DNA from: Archilochus colubris
Taxonomy: Eukaryota > Chordata > Aves > Apodiformes > Trochilidae
Direction: 5' to 3'
DNA: 64,000 nt
Assembly (NCBI GenBank): GCA_023079485.1
Contig: CM041083.1
Location: 168,723,400 to 168,787,399, forward strand
This document shows, one piece after another, positions 13,856 to 24,951 of this stretch. A program made the position numbers and the translations under genes. The notes under the pieces were generated by a model. It saw only the letters and a program-made list of their open reading frames with translations, was not told where the DNA came from and did not search any database. Positions within the stretch are counted from its first letter, which is position 1; each line of letters opens with the position of its first letter.

Positions 13856-16800
13856 TGCTAAGGCAAATTCAAACCTCTCCAGTTCTAAGTGTTCAGGGTG
13901 CTCCAGGAGCATCCACAAATGCTTGGTTTTCAGTTCTACCTTCTGCAAGGCTTCACCCATCTGTGACCCTTTGCTTCCAAACCATGCCCAATTGCATCAT
14001 TCTCTACCTCTCCCCCAGCAGAGCATACCTCTCCTGCAAAACAAAGCTTTCAGATCTGCTCACTGCAGAGATGCAAATTATTTTAGGCAGAAACATGAAT
14101 TTGATGTTAAGTACAGCAGCAAACAGAAAAGTTGCTTGAGCCGTCAGCCCTTATTTTGGGGGAAAACATAAATTTTTATGCACCTTTTTTGGTCTAATTT
14201 GATGTATTTCTTTAGCACCTATTCTCAAGCCTCAAGCTTTTTTTGCAAGATCATTCCACACATTCATTTCAGCACTTCAAAAGCAACAACAATTTATTTA
14301 ACTTTCAAGAACAGAATTCTGCAGACTTTGAGACCAGACAATTTTTGGTTCTTTCCTGTATTCCCAAATGCAAAAAGCACAGACACCAAGTGGCATGCAA
14401 ATTTGTGCACCTTTTTTTTTAAAGTGAATTGAATAAGGGAATGGGCCAGGCAGTTAAAAAGGCAAATGGGTGATTCCCCCAGAACTGGAAAGGGCCATAA
14501 GCTACAACTGCAGAACTAAGCAGAGCCAGAGGATGGGGCACGTTATTCAGTGTTATAGATGTAGAAACTGCAGTGGTTTCCAGGTCACCTCCTCATCCTG
14601 CTGTGGTCCACATTTACAGGTAGAGGAGGAAAGGGTGGGATCTAGGGACTGACTGGTTGTTTCCTAAAGACAGGCAAACACACATGGCTCTGGGCTATGG
14701 TGCAGACGTATTCCTCAGCCATGGGAAACAACGCTGCTCCTTTCCACTCTACCACCAGCTCTGGTCCCAGTCACATCAGCCAGAGCCAGCGTTGTGCCTC
14801 CTCAGCTAGACCCCTTCAGCAAAGCCTCTGTGGAGAAGGAGAAAATGTCTGTCATGCATGAAAGGCAAGAGGTGTGTACAGGAACCTTTTGAAGCTCTGG
14901 AGGTCAAAGTCCTGCAGAGGTTGAAGAAAAAAAAAAATCTGAATGGAAAAATCTTCCCATGGCCTCATAGAACAGTCTGATCTAATCCTGAGCAACACCA
15001 AAAATTCATGAAATGCAGCAAAATGTGGCAGTAGAAAACCTTGAAGCAAAAGGTGAAACACTTGGGACCCTAATGGTTTAAGAGCCAGATTTCTATTTGT
15101 CCCCAAGCTTCTGAAAAGTTTACTTCTAGTGAACTCAGTATAAATATCTAAAGCCTTTCCAAATTTCTTGTAACAGGATGTGTTTGCTCTCATCTTTCTC
15201 CTTACTGTTGTGTGCCATTTCCCTGCCTTGCTCTGCCCAGAGCTGGCTGCATCTCACTCTGACAGCCACCAAAACTAAAATCAGTCCTTGTAAGAAACCC
15301 AGCATGTTAAAGGTGGAGGCAGAGGTGGAGCTTTAACTCTGAGCCTCACTTGCAGATAGAAAAGGGAGATGATCCCAAAAGCAAGATGAAGACAGGCATC
15401 CTCACTGAACCCACCACCACTCCTTCCCCCTCCCCCTGCTGCCTTCAGTCCTGGGGCCTCCTCACCACACCAAAACAAGACCTCAGGATGGGCAGGCTCC
15501 CTGGTTCCTGGAGGGAACCCTTCTGGTTGAGGGAGGATGCTCAGAGATGCTGCAGGAGTGAGCAATGTTCCTGCCCTGGTAAGTGGCCAAGCGTGGCTAC
15601 TGCCTGAGTCTGGGCCCTTCCCCTGCTCTCACAGCCCCTTCAGGGGGAGTGACATGAGGCACACTCTTGCTTGCAGCCTGGGAGTTTGGGAGAAAAAGAG
15701 ACTTAGTCCTTCACAGACGGAAAACTCTGACTTTGCAAGCTAAGGTGTGATTAAAATGGAGAATGAAGAAGGAGGAGAGGGGGAAGAAAGAGAGGTGAGA
15801 TAGAGGAAGGGACTCATAGCACAAGGCTGAGTCTCTGCCTCTACACCACATTTTTCCTCCATGCCACCCTTCACAGTAATCTTCCAGGAAAAAAACAGGA
15901 GCAGACCAGGACACCAACCTGCAAAAGCCCACCCAGCCTGGGAATCAGAAGCTGTGGTGCTGTGCCTAAGGTCACTAAACCTTTTGTGACACTGAGTTAA
16001 TAACCTTGAGCACGGCATCACTCTAACGCAACTTCTCCCTTTCCGGGATATCAACAAGGATCACTTCCCAGTGTCCCCTCCTGTCCCCTGGATGTATCAC
16101 CAGGGGAGGGGGCCATGAAAGCACATGTGTGAGGTAAGACTGAAATACAGAGACAGCAGAAGAATGGGGAGGATGTTTTTATTGGCATAGTAACAATATG
16201 CTTGGAGGTATGTAACTGCCCTTGTGCTTATGTCAGGATAGGATCTTACTGGGAAGGACTTCAGAAACTTTAGAGAGGACACAGAGCCCAAGGAGTGATG
16301 GGGGCAGGTTTGCTTGGGTGGGTGGTACTGGGTGCCCAGGGGCAGCAGAAAGCCATTCAGAAAGGGACCTTGCACACCAGATAGGAAGGGAACTGCCTCA
16401 GAGAAATCAGCGAAGCCCATCACAACCACCACACCTAAGTATTCACAGAGGACTGTACATCTTCCTGGTAGCTGAGAGGTGGATTTCTTCTGCCTATTCA
16501 TCATTTGTAAGAGTCTAAAATCCCAAACAGTCCTTCAAGGAGGAGAGTGTGAATGAGGCCCAGGAGGAAACAAGGAGCTGCTGGAGGAAAGCCAAATATA
16601 CTAGCCCAGACACCTTCAAAGTGGTGTGAAAGACATCCCAGTCAGGTGTACAGAAGCAGTCATGGAAGAGGAGCACAAATTCACAACACCCATGGAGAGA
16701 AGCTGTGTCTGACCAGACTCCCAAGGAATGGAGAAGGTGGGCATTTCTTTTAAAGGTCTACATCAGACCCTGTTAACTACACCCACTAAAACTAAAGGCA

Positions 16801-19580
16801 GTGAGGCAATACAGGCAGAAAGGACCTGCATAATCAAGGTTTTTGTTTTAAGGGCACCTCTCATCTCCTAACAGTCCTCATGGTAGGCAAACAGCATCTG
16901 AGCTACCATCTATCCAATGTGCCTACAGTGTGCAGTGCATTTGTCTTCACAACACTGCTGTGAGGTACAGAACTGCTCTGTTGACATGAGGCAGTGAGTC
17001 TGAGAGAGCCTCCAGCCCTCATCCAGGCTAATATATGTCCAATTCCCATAGCATTTGAGTACCTCAGTACCCCAGAACTTACTGGGGCTGAGCCTAATTA
17101 GCTTGCTCCAAATGAGAGAGAGCTAAGAACCTTACCTGAGCACCTGCCTCGTGGTTTGACAGCTGAAAAGTCTCATCTCTTCTGGAGCAGAAAAGGTAGA
17201 GTGTAACCAGAGCTGGAAAAGCAAAGGCAGAAGAGGGAAGGGGCACCAAGGGGTAAGGTTATGTGGGACCACTAGCTGAATTGTGGATATAGAAGGGGAA
17301 AACTGACATCGAGCAACCTAGCATGACAGACCTGGGAACATCCCAAAAAGCTTGCAGTAAACCCCTGTTGAGGGCCACATGGAGGGACCTCTAGGAATGT
17401 GCTGCTCCAGGGATACCTCCGGGCAGCACACACACGAGGACCACGTGGGGAATGCAAAGAACTGGTCTTTTGTTTCATGCCCCTTTGTTTTAACCTCCTG
17501 AATCAAAGACCCCAGCTGCTACTCCAGGAGAGGCTAGAAATTAATCCAATTAAAAAATAAATTCCCTGTGGAATCAAAACTGCTTGCCAGGTGGGGGGTA
17601 CAGGCATGCAACTTCTTTCTTCTGTAAAACAAGTGCTTTTTTTTTTTTTTTCTTTTTCTAATCCACATTTCGTGAGGGGGAGATAGAGGAAGGGAAGCAT
17701 TTGAAGCAAATATAACAAATAATCAGGATGATTTATAACTCCAGTTAGCAACCCGCAGCTCACGGGAAGGATCACAGCCTCTTGTCTTCTATAGCCTGCA
17801 TGGCCAGAGACAGAAGCACAATGCTGTGTGCTACCCCCCAACACAAACAGTCACAGAGCAACAAAACCCTTTGCCGCTTCGTTCCACTCTTTTGTTTTCC
17901 AGGGTTTTTGGTCATCCCAGGCTTGTGGAGCTTGACAGGTTAACCCACACTTCCTTGGTTGTGGCAGAAATGATTAAACAGGGGGGGATTGTTTAGGCCA
18001 TGAAGCAGAAGGAATGCCTTTGTTTTTGTAGATCACTCCAAGGCAGCCGAGCCCTCCGGGATGCCTAAGAGGGAAGAGGCAAGGGCTGAGCTAGCGTGGA
18101 GATGGCTTTCCAGGGAGGGAGGTCATGCCATCCTTCTGCAGGCTTGGAGATGAGGGGTGGGGGGGACCCATTGCATCCCAGCTTCACAGCTGGAGAGAAC
18201 CTGGCCATGCCCTCTGAGTAGATGGGTGGGCAGGACCAGCTGGAGCCCATGGCCACATCAAAGACCTGGTAAAGTCACACCACTGTGGCTTGTGCTAGAA
18301 GGGGATACCACCCCATCACCCTGAGGGCATGCCAGTCATCTGCTGAGAGGAACTGGGGCCAAGGAAAGAGAGAGACTTTCAGTAGCCAGAGCTTGGTGTC
18401 TCTAAGATCTCCTGGGAAAAGGGAAACATATAACACAGCCAACACTTCTTAAAACCAAGCTTGCTTGCATCACCCCATTGGTTAAGCTGCACATCCTCCC
18501 CCAGGGTATATGTGGTTCTGAGGTACCGGAGTCTCACCTCCTCCTGCAGTCCCAAAATCTAACACTTCCCAGCTTACCTCCATCCATAGACATTATTGGA
18601 GAGAATCCCAGGTACCTGCTGTGAAGAGGAAAGTCTTACCCCATGGCACAGGGAACACCAACACCATGGGACATAGACAAGCTCGTTGTGCTGTAGGTGA
18701 TGGTGAAAAGGACCAGGGGCATAAGTGCCTGTGCTCAGCTGGAGGAGCAATGGGAAGAGGAGGAGATCCTGGGGTTTGCCACCCTCTGAAAGGCAGTAAC
18801 TATCTGGGGAAAGTGGAAGAGCACCCACAAACTTAATTTCTAAGAGCTAGACCAGAATCAGAGGAAAAAGTAAATCTGAAGGTACAAAAAGAGAACTTGG
18901 ACTGATTTTCTGGCCATCACTGACATCACTTGTTGATGGCATCAGGCTGTTGGTCTCAGTTTGTTTTCACTTCTTGGGGTCACACATCACCCAGGGATTC
19001 AGGTTCACAGGGGTAGATGGGGGCCTCTTGCTTTTTTCTTTGCCTGGCACCCATCTCCCTCAGAGCAGCTGAGATTTCTGTGTTGAAGAGGTACAGGAGA
19101 GCTTGACAACACAGATCCATCCTCCGGACAGTGTGAAACACCTTCTTAAGAAGTTCCACAACAACACTAAGTACAAGAGAGCTGGTAAATTATTGAAACA
19201 ACCTTGCAACAGCTCCGGAGAAACCACCAGTGCCTCAGATTCAAAGGAAAGGCTGTGGTGTGAGAATCCCCATTAGTAACAATACGCACAGTTTGCAAGA
19301 ACATATGTCCCCGCATGGAGCGATCAACCAATCTGGGCTGTTTAACCACAATATTTCAAAGAAGTGCCTTTAATGCAGCCGATCCGTATGTTTATTTTTG
19401 AGCTGTAAAACAGGATTCTTCCCTAGCCTTTCAGAACGTTCCTGTAATGGACTCTATCCAAACTGTCGGGGAGAAGGCTTTGCTCCAGCGGAGCGCCTGA
19501 TAGTATTTTATTTTTTTTCAAACTCAAAGTCATGACTGTGGAAAAAAGAATAACTCAGGCAGACAGAAAGTGCATTTTCT

Positions 19581-19586
<6 letters not shown>

Positions 19587-19612
<26 letters not shown>

Positions 19613-19632
19613 TTAAATAAATAAATAAAAAA
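19587..19632 (+). repeat. Poly(A) followed by (AAAT)n
   Basis: A run of about 25 A leads into AAAT units. No retroposed body is recognisable upstream. Confidence 0.85.
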
Positions 19633-20029
19633 GGCAAGAAGAGCAAGACTCCGCTGGGACCCTCTTAAGAAGGGGTCTGGATCAAAAGCATTTTTGAGAC
19701 TGGGACCGGGTGGATGGGAAAAAGATTTCCAAAGCTCTTCTCATGTGGATGCTTGAGCACGCATTGAAAATACAGCCCTTTGCACCCTTTTCTCTTGCAA
19801 AAATGTGTGGGAAGTGAACACGGGTTCTGGTTTATCGATTGATTGATTTTTTTTTTTTTATAAAGAATAAGAGCTCCTCCTGGAATAGCCGTGCCTTTGC
19901 GGGGAGGAGGGACATAGTGGGTGGGGGAAAGGTCTGGTCTCCTTCACTGCTCGATCTAATCCTAATTAAAAATAAATTACATGCTGTATGGAACTTGAAA
20001 TGGCAAAGATAATCCTGTTACACACGAGG

Positions 20030-20570
20030 AGCCTCTCCGCTGCCCGCTGCCCGCTCCCCACCGGCGGCCCCGTTCCCAGGCGCGCACCCCGACCCCAGAC
20101 CCCAAACCCGGGACCTCTCCGGACTCAGGCCCGGCCAAAGGCGCCCCAGCCCATCATCCCGACCCCCTCCCTCCCCTTCTCCCCCACCCTCCGGTCCCCA
20201 TACCCCGCCCCTCCAGACAGCCGTCTGCGGAGCTCCCGCGGGCAGGGGACAAGAGCTCGGCGGAGGCTTTTCGTATGGAAACCAGGCGCTGGGGCGGCTT
20301 TTGTTGGCGCAGAGTGTGCCCCCCTCCCCGCGGCCCCGCAGGCAGCGCTCAACCGCGATTTAAATCCCATTTCCATAAGCCGGGCTGCGGCCATCCCGCC
20401 GCCCCCCGCTCGCGTGCCGACCCGCGCAGCGCCCCGCGCAACGACTCGCGCAGCGCCCTGCGCAGCTCCGGAGCCGCGGATGGAGCCCCCCGGGATGGTA
20501 CATCCCTTCTTGTGCGCAGCAAAGAGCGTTTTATCCGAGGCTTCCAAAGGAAAGGAGCGGGGCGGGGGGG
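20030..20570. other. CpG-rich block 2 kb upstream of PCDH8
   Basis: This dense GC and CpG stretch is separated from the PCDH8 promoter island by AT-rich DNA. It contains short direct repeats of GCGCAGCGCC type (20425-20467). Open frames on both strands (for example 19988-20614) reflect base composition and match no protein I know. It could be an alternative promoter, an unannotated first exon, or a Polycomb-type element. Confidence 0.5.
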
Positions 20571-20740
20571 AACGGACGGACGGAGTCCATGAGGCTTGTG
20601 TCCTCTCTCTTTAAAAGGGATCCTTTAGGTTCCCTGACACATGGAAAAGGGGAAGGAGGGAATGCGGGGAGGAAGGAATCAAGGAAGAGGGAAAGGAGGC
20701 AATGGAAGAGGGAAAGGAGGAAGGAAAGCAAAGTTGAATG

Positions 20741-20820
20741 AGGAGAGGAGAGGAGAGGAGAGGAGAGGAGAGCAGAGCAGAGCAGAGCAGAGCAGAGCAG
20801 AGCAGAGCAGAGCAGAGCAG
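20741..20820 (+). repeat. Biphasic pentanucleotide microsatellite (AGGAG)6(AGCAG)10
   Basis: Six AGGAG units (20741-20770) change without a break into ten AGCAG units (20771-20820), about 1.7 kb upstream of the PCDH8 start. They lie in a longer purine-rich stretch (20640-20870). Confidence 0.97.
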
Positions 20821-21179
20821 AGGAGAAGGGAGGAGAAGAAGGAGGAAAGGATGAAGGGAAAAGGGAAGGAAAGGCATGCAGGTTCTTGGAGAGCTGGATA
20901 CCCCTCAGCACCCCTAGGTTCCCTTCTCGTTGGATGCCCTCCCTGCAGGCCGGGGCCACTGTTCCCCTCCCCATGTCCGCCCAGGCACGCCGTGGCCAGG
21001 GGGGTGCACTGGGCTCGGTGCGGGGCCTTGGTGCCTTGCGGGGCAGATGGTTTCATTCCCCCCGGTTCGTGCCAGGTTTCAGCCTCATGCTGTTATTTTG
21101 TTCTTCTGGAACGAGACTGGTGTTGCTTCCCAGAGAGGCCCTATTAGGACAAAAAGAAAATCCTGTGAATAGGCGTAAC

Positions 21180-21545
21180 AGGGCACCAGGAGGGATAGGT
21201 CTTAAATGTATTTTAATATGAGGAGGGCATTGTGTGTAATTCAGCGCTCATCATCGTTTAGTCAAAGAGTTATGGCAGTGATTGGGAATGAATAGGGGGA
21301 CATAATGGATACATGTGGCGTTTGCTCATTATATTCAACTTAGTCCAATTCCTCTGTGGAAACTGTTCAACTTTCTCTCCCTTTGGCCTGTCATAGTGAA
21401 ATAATACAGACATTGGTTCCTCGAATGGGATAGCCTGCCATGCTATTATATTTCTACAGCTAACGAGGGCTTCATAAGCCTTTGATACAGCCTGATCTTT
21501 GAAACCTTTCCAAATCTCCTCAAGCTTATGCTAAATCCTATTTGG
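21180..21545. promoter_or_regulatory. Possible PCDH8 proximal enhancer with TCF/LEF cores
   Basis: This unique-sequence block of mixed composition lies 1.0-1.4 kb upstream of the coding start. TCF/LEF-like cores occur at 21480-21486 (CTTTGAT) and 21497-21503 (CTTTGAA), with an inverted CTTTGAC core at 21261-21267. It ends at a long T-rich tract. Function is inferred. Confidence 0.35.
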
Positions 21546-21547
21546 AA

Positions 21548-21569
21548 GGGGTTTTTTTCTTTTTTTTCC

Positions 21570-21600
<31 letters not shown>

Positions 21601-21602
21601 CT
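21548..21602 (+). repeat. T-rich polypyrimidine tract
   Basis: Runs of T are broken by single C residues, ending at CTCGCC. This is simple sequence. Confidence 0.9.
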
Positions 21603-21842
21603 CGCCTGCAAGTGCCCCAGGCTTAAGAAACCCGGGCGGTGACATGCATACTAAAGCATGCGGGGACACCTCCTGAAAGGCGACTTACGACGCTGATCAC
21701 AGGCTCTCACGCGAGTGACACACCACTGCGGGCTCGCAGCTGAATGCCACCAATCCCCCACTCAAACTCCCCCCTCTAGCCCCCCCGCACCCCGCTAATC
21801 CGCGCCCGCCGCCGCTCGCCCCGAGACCGCGACACCCACCCC

Positions 21843-21915
21843 CCACACGACACGACACGGTGCGACATGCCAGCACACGACATGCCACGAGACGACATGC
21901 CACGACACGGCACCT
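21843..21915 (+). repeat. CACGACATGCCA-type minisatellite upstream of PCDH8
   Basis: Short units ACGACAC and GACATGCCAC repeat about six times with small changes. Confidence 0.8.
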
Positions 21916-21987
21916 GTCCGACCTGTGCCACAATTTAACAAACCCCCGCCGCGCATTTTACTCCCCGCGACAGCTCCGCTGCTGAGC

Positions 21988-22140
21988 ATCCGGAGAGACA
22001 GAGAGAGAGAGAGGAGAAAAAAATAGAGGGTGGAAAAAAGAAAAAAAAATAGAAAAAAAAAAAAGAGGAGGGAATAATAATAATAAGAAGAAGAAATAAA
22101 GGAAAGGAGGGAAGGAATAAAGCGGGGGGGGGGGAGGGAA
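21988..22140 (+). repeat. Homopurine tract upstream of PCDH8 promoter
   Basis: About 150 nt of almost only A and G, with a few T in ATA and AATAATAAT runs, lie just 5' of the CpG island. Mirror-like stretches could form triplex DNA. Confidence 0.85.
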
Positions 22141-22269
22141 GGCAAAACCCCAAACCACGGAGAGTTAAAGAAAACAAAGGCGGTCTCCCCGCACCCCCGC
22201 TCCCGCCGGCTGCCGGAGCCGCCCCGGCCGGGGGAGCGCCGGGGGGCCGCCCGCTCCCCGCAGCCTCCC

Positions 22270-22342
22270 ATTGGCTCCGCCACTGATCATTTGCATACCG
22301 CCGTCTATTAAAGGCGGTGCGGAGGCGCGGAGGGGCGCAGAC
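22270..22342 (+). promoter_or_regulatory. PCDH8: PCDH8 core promoter: inverted CCAAT, octamer, TATA-like box
   Basis: Three motifs are closely spaced upstream of the start codon. ATTGG (22270-22274) is an inverted CCAAT box, ATTTGCAT (22289-22296) is a perfect octamer (POU factor) site, and TATTAAA (22306-22312) is a TATA-like box. The TATA position predicts a cap site near 22335-22342 and a 5' UTR of about 200 nt. The motifs are seen; the cap site is inferred. Confidence 0.65.
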
Positions 22343-22458
22343 GGCGGCGGAGGGGGTGCGGAGACGTACTCGGGATACCGCGCATCACTACCCCTCGGTA
22401 GCGCACATAACCACCCCCACTACCCCCCTGGTGCCAGGTATCATCACCGCGGACCGCG

Positions 22459-22500
22459 CATCATCATCATCATCATCATCATTATCATCACCACCACCAC
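22459..22500 (+). repeat. (CAT)8 and (CAC)n trinucleotide repeat in PCDH8 5' UTR
   Basis: There are eight uninterrupted CAT units (22459-22482), then TAT, CAT and four CAC units. The repeat lies in the predicted 5' UTR, 40-80 nt upstream of the start codon, and contains no ATG on the + strand. Confidence 0.9.
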
Positions 22501-22539
22501 CCCGGACCGTCCCGTCGGGCTGAGCCCCGCGCAAGTGCC

Positions 22540-24951
22540 ATGAACCCCCTGCGGCTGCTGGCGGTCGCCTGCCTGCTGGCTCTGTCCCGCTGCAAGACGG
22601 TGAGGTACCGCACAGACGAGGAGGGAGCGCCGGGCACGGTGATTGGTACGCTGGCCGATGAGATGCCGGTGAAGGCGCCCGGGGAGATGAGCTTCCGCCT
22701 GATGAGGCAGTTCAGCAACAGCTCGCTGGTGAAGGTGCGGGAGGAGGACGGGCAGCTGAGCATCGGGGAAGCGGGGCTGGACCGGGAGCGGCTGTGCGGT
22801 CAGGCCCCCCAGTGTGTCCTGGCCTTCGACGTGGTGAGCTGCTGGCGGGAGCGGTACCGCCTGGTGCACGTGGAGCTGGAGGTGCGTGACATCAATGACA
22901 ACGCGCCACGCTTCCCCCGTGCCCAGATGGCACTGGAGGTGTCAGAGAGTGCTGCACCTGGCACCCGCCTCCCACTGGAGGTGGCCGTGGACGAGGATGT
23001 GGGCTCCAACTCCATCCAGAGCTTCCAAGTCTCCCTCAACAGCCACTTCGGCGTGGAGGCGCAGACACGAGCGGACGGGGCACGCTGCGCTGACCTGGTG
23101 CTGCTCCAGGAGCTGGACCGTGAGCGCCAGCCCTCCTACACGCTGGAGCTAGTGGCCAAGGATGGTGGTAGCCCAGCACGCTCGGGCACGGCCACCGTGC
23201 ACGTCCGCGTCCTCGATGCCAACGACAACAGCCCGGCCTTCGCCCAAGGCTCAGTCACAGTGGAGCTGCCTGAGGACGCACCACCCGGCTCCCTGCTGCT
23301 CGACCTGGACGCTGCCGACCCCGACGAGGGCCCCAATGGTGAGGTGGTCTACGCCTTTGGCAGCCAGGTTCCCACTGAGGCGCGGCGGCTCTTCCGCCTC
23401 GACCCCCGCTCAGGACGCCTCACACTGGAAGCTGCCGTGGACTACGAGCGCACCCGCACCTACGAGCTGGACGTGCGTGCCCAGGACCGCGGTGCCAGCC
23501 CCCGCACCGCCACCTGCACCGTCATTGTGCGCCTCACCGACGTCAACGACAACGCGCCACGCATCAGCATCAGCGCCCTCCGTGGTGCCGCCAGTGCTGC
23601 TGGCGTGGCCTATGTCAGCGAGGCGGCGGCCACCGAGAGCTTCGTGGCCCTCGTCAGTGCCACAGACCGTGACTCAGGAGCCAACGGGCAGGTGCGCTGC
23701 AGCCTCCGCGGCCACGACCACTTCACCCTACAGCGTGCCTATGAGGACAGCTACATGATCGTCACCACAGCGGCGCTGGACCGTGAGCGCATCCCTGAGT
23801 ATAACCTCACCGTGGTGGCTGAGGACCTGGGCTCACCGCCCTTCAAGACTGTCCGTCAGTACACAGTCCGAGTCAGCGATGAGAATGACAATGCACCGCT
23901 CTTCGCCAAGCCCCTCTATGAGGTGGCTGTGCCTGAGAACAATCCCCCAGGTGCCTACATCACCACCGTGGTGGCCCGCGACCCTGATCTTGGCCACAAC
24001 GGTAAGGTCACCTATCGTCTTCTGGAGACACAGGTCATGGGGGCTCCCATCTCCACCTACGTCTCAGTGGACCCCGCCACCGGGGCCATTTATGCCCTCA
24101 GGACGTTCAACTATGAAATTCTCAAGCAGCTGGACCTGAGGATCCAGGCTACTGATGGAGGTTCCCCACAGCTCTCCAGCAGCACCCTTGTCAAAGTGAG
24201 GATGGTGGACCAGAATGACAACCCTCCTGTCATAATCCACCCAGTGCTCACCAATGGGACAGTGGAAATCGGTGTGTCCAGCAAGACCTCTCGCGACTCC
24301 CTGGTGGCCCAGATCAAAGCCCGAGATGCAGACGATGGGGCCAATGCCGAGCTCACCTTTGCCTTCCTGGAAGAGCCTCAGCAAGATCTCTTCACCATCA
24401 ACCCAAGTACTGGGGACATTGTGCTGAGGGGTGACCTCTCTGAAGAGCTGGGTCAGCTGTTCAAGGTCATCCTCACTGTAACAGACAATGGCAGACCCCC
24501 CCTGGCCACAACTGCCACAGTCAACTTTCTGGTGACTGCCACTGCTCCATCCAGTATCCAGGAGATAGCCAAGCCCAGCTCCTGGGAAGGAAAAGCTTTG
24601 CAGTGGGACATCCCTTTGATCGTGATCATCGTCCTGGCAGGCAGCTGCACCCTTCTCCTGGTGGCTATCATCACCATCGCCACCACCTGCAACAGGCGCA
24701 AGAAGGGGAACGAGATGAAAAACAACGCTTCCCTGAAGGAGCAGATAGACATCTCCCACCTGGAGAAGGGCCGGCAGGAGGAGAGCAGCCAGAGGGGAAA
24801 TGTATTTGAGGTCCGAACCTTCCCCAGCAAAACCTCATTCACCACCCCTGACCCTTCTCCTGCTGCTGAAGAGATCTCCACCGCTGAGAGCGGCAGCGAC
24901 AGCACTTGCAACTATGAGGGTCAGAAGAAGCTCAGAGGACCAAGTGGGGAG
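22540..24951 (+). other. PCDH8: PCDH8 coding exon 1 (ectodomain, membrane segment, proximal tail)
   Basis: The exon holds 804 whole codons and ends in phase 0 at GAG followed by the donor GTAAGA. It covers the signal peptide, all six cadherin repeats, the transmembrane helix and the first part of the cytoplasmic tail. The reading frame stays open into the 131-nt intron and stops at 25066-25068. Confidence 0.95.

Larger units (their letters stand above)
10276..19380. other. Intergenic, no gene recognised apart from the CR1 at 12141
   Basis: Mostly unique sequence of ordinary composition, with an AT-rich block at 13.8 kb. Open frames are short and lack coding features. The orthologous human interval toward OLFM4 is gene-poor. 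Confidence 0.6.
22180..23900. other. CpG island over PCDH8 promoter and exon 1
   Basis: The stretch is very GC-rich with frequent CpG from just upstream of the TATA-like box through the first four cadherin repeats, then fades toward the 3' part of exon 1. Both edges are estimates by eye. Such islands are usual at developmentally regulated genes. Confidence 0.7.

Noticed and set aside
19587..19632. Poly(A) tail of a processed pseudogene
   Set aside because: No gene-like body upstream and no target duplications visible; simple A/AAAT repeat.
19988..20614. A 208-codon frame in the CpG block upstream of PCDH8
   Set aside because: Pro/Arg/Ala-rich composition follows from GC content; the opposite strand is open too, and no known domain or splice context is seen.
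20641..21147. A 168-codon frame with Glu/Arg/Gln repeats
   Set aside because: It is a translation of the AGGAG/AGCAG microsatellite.
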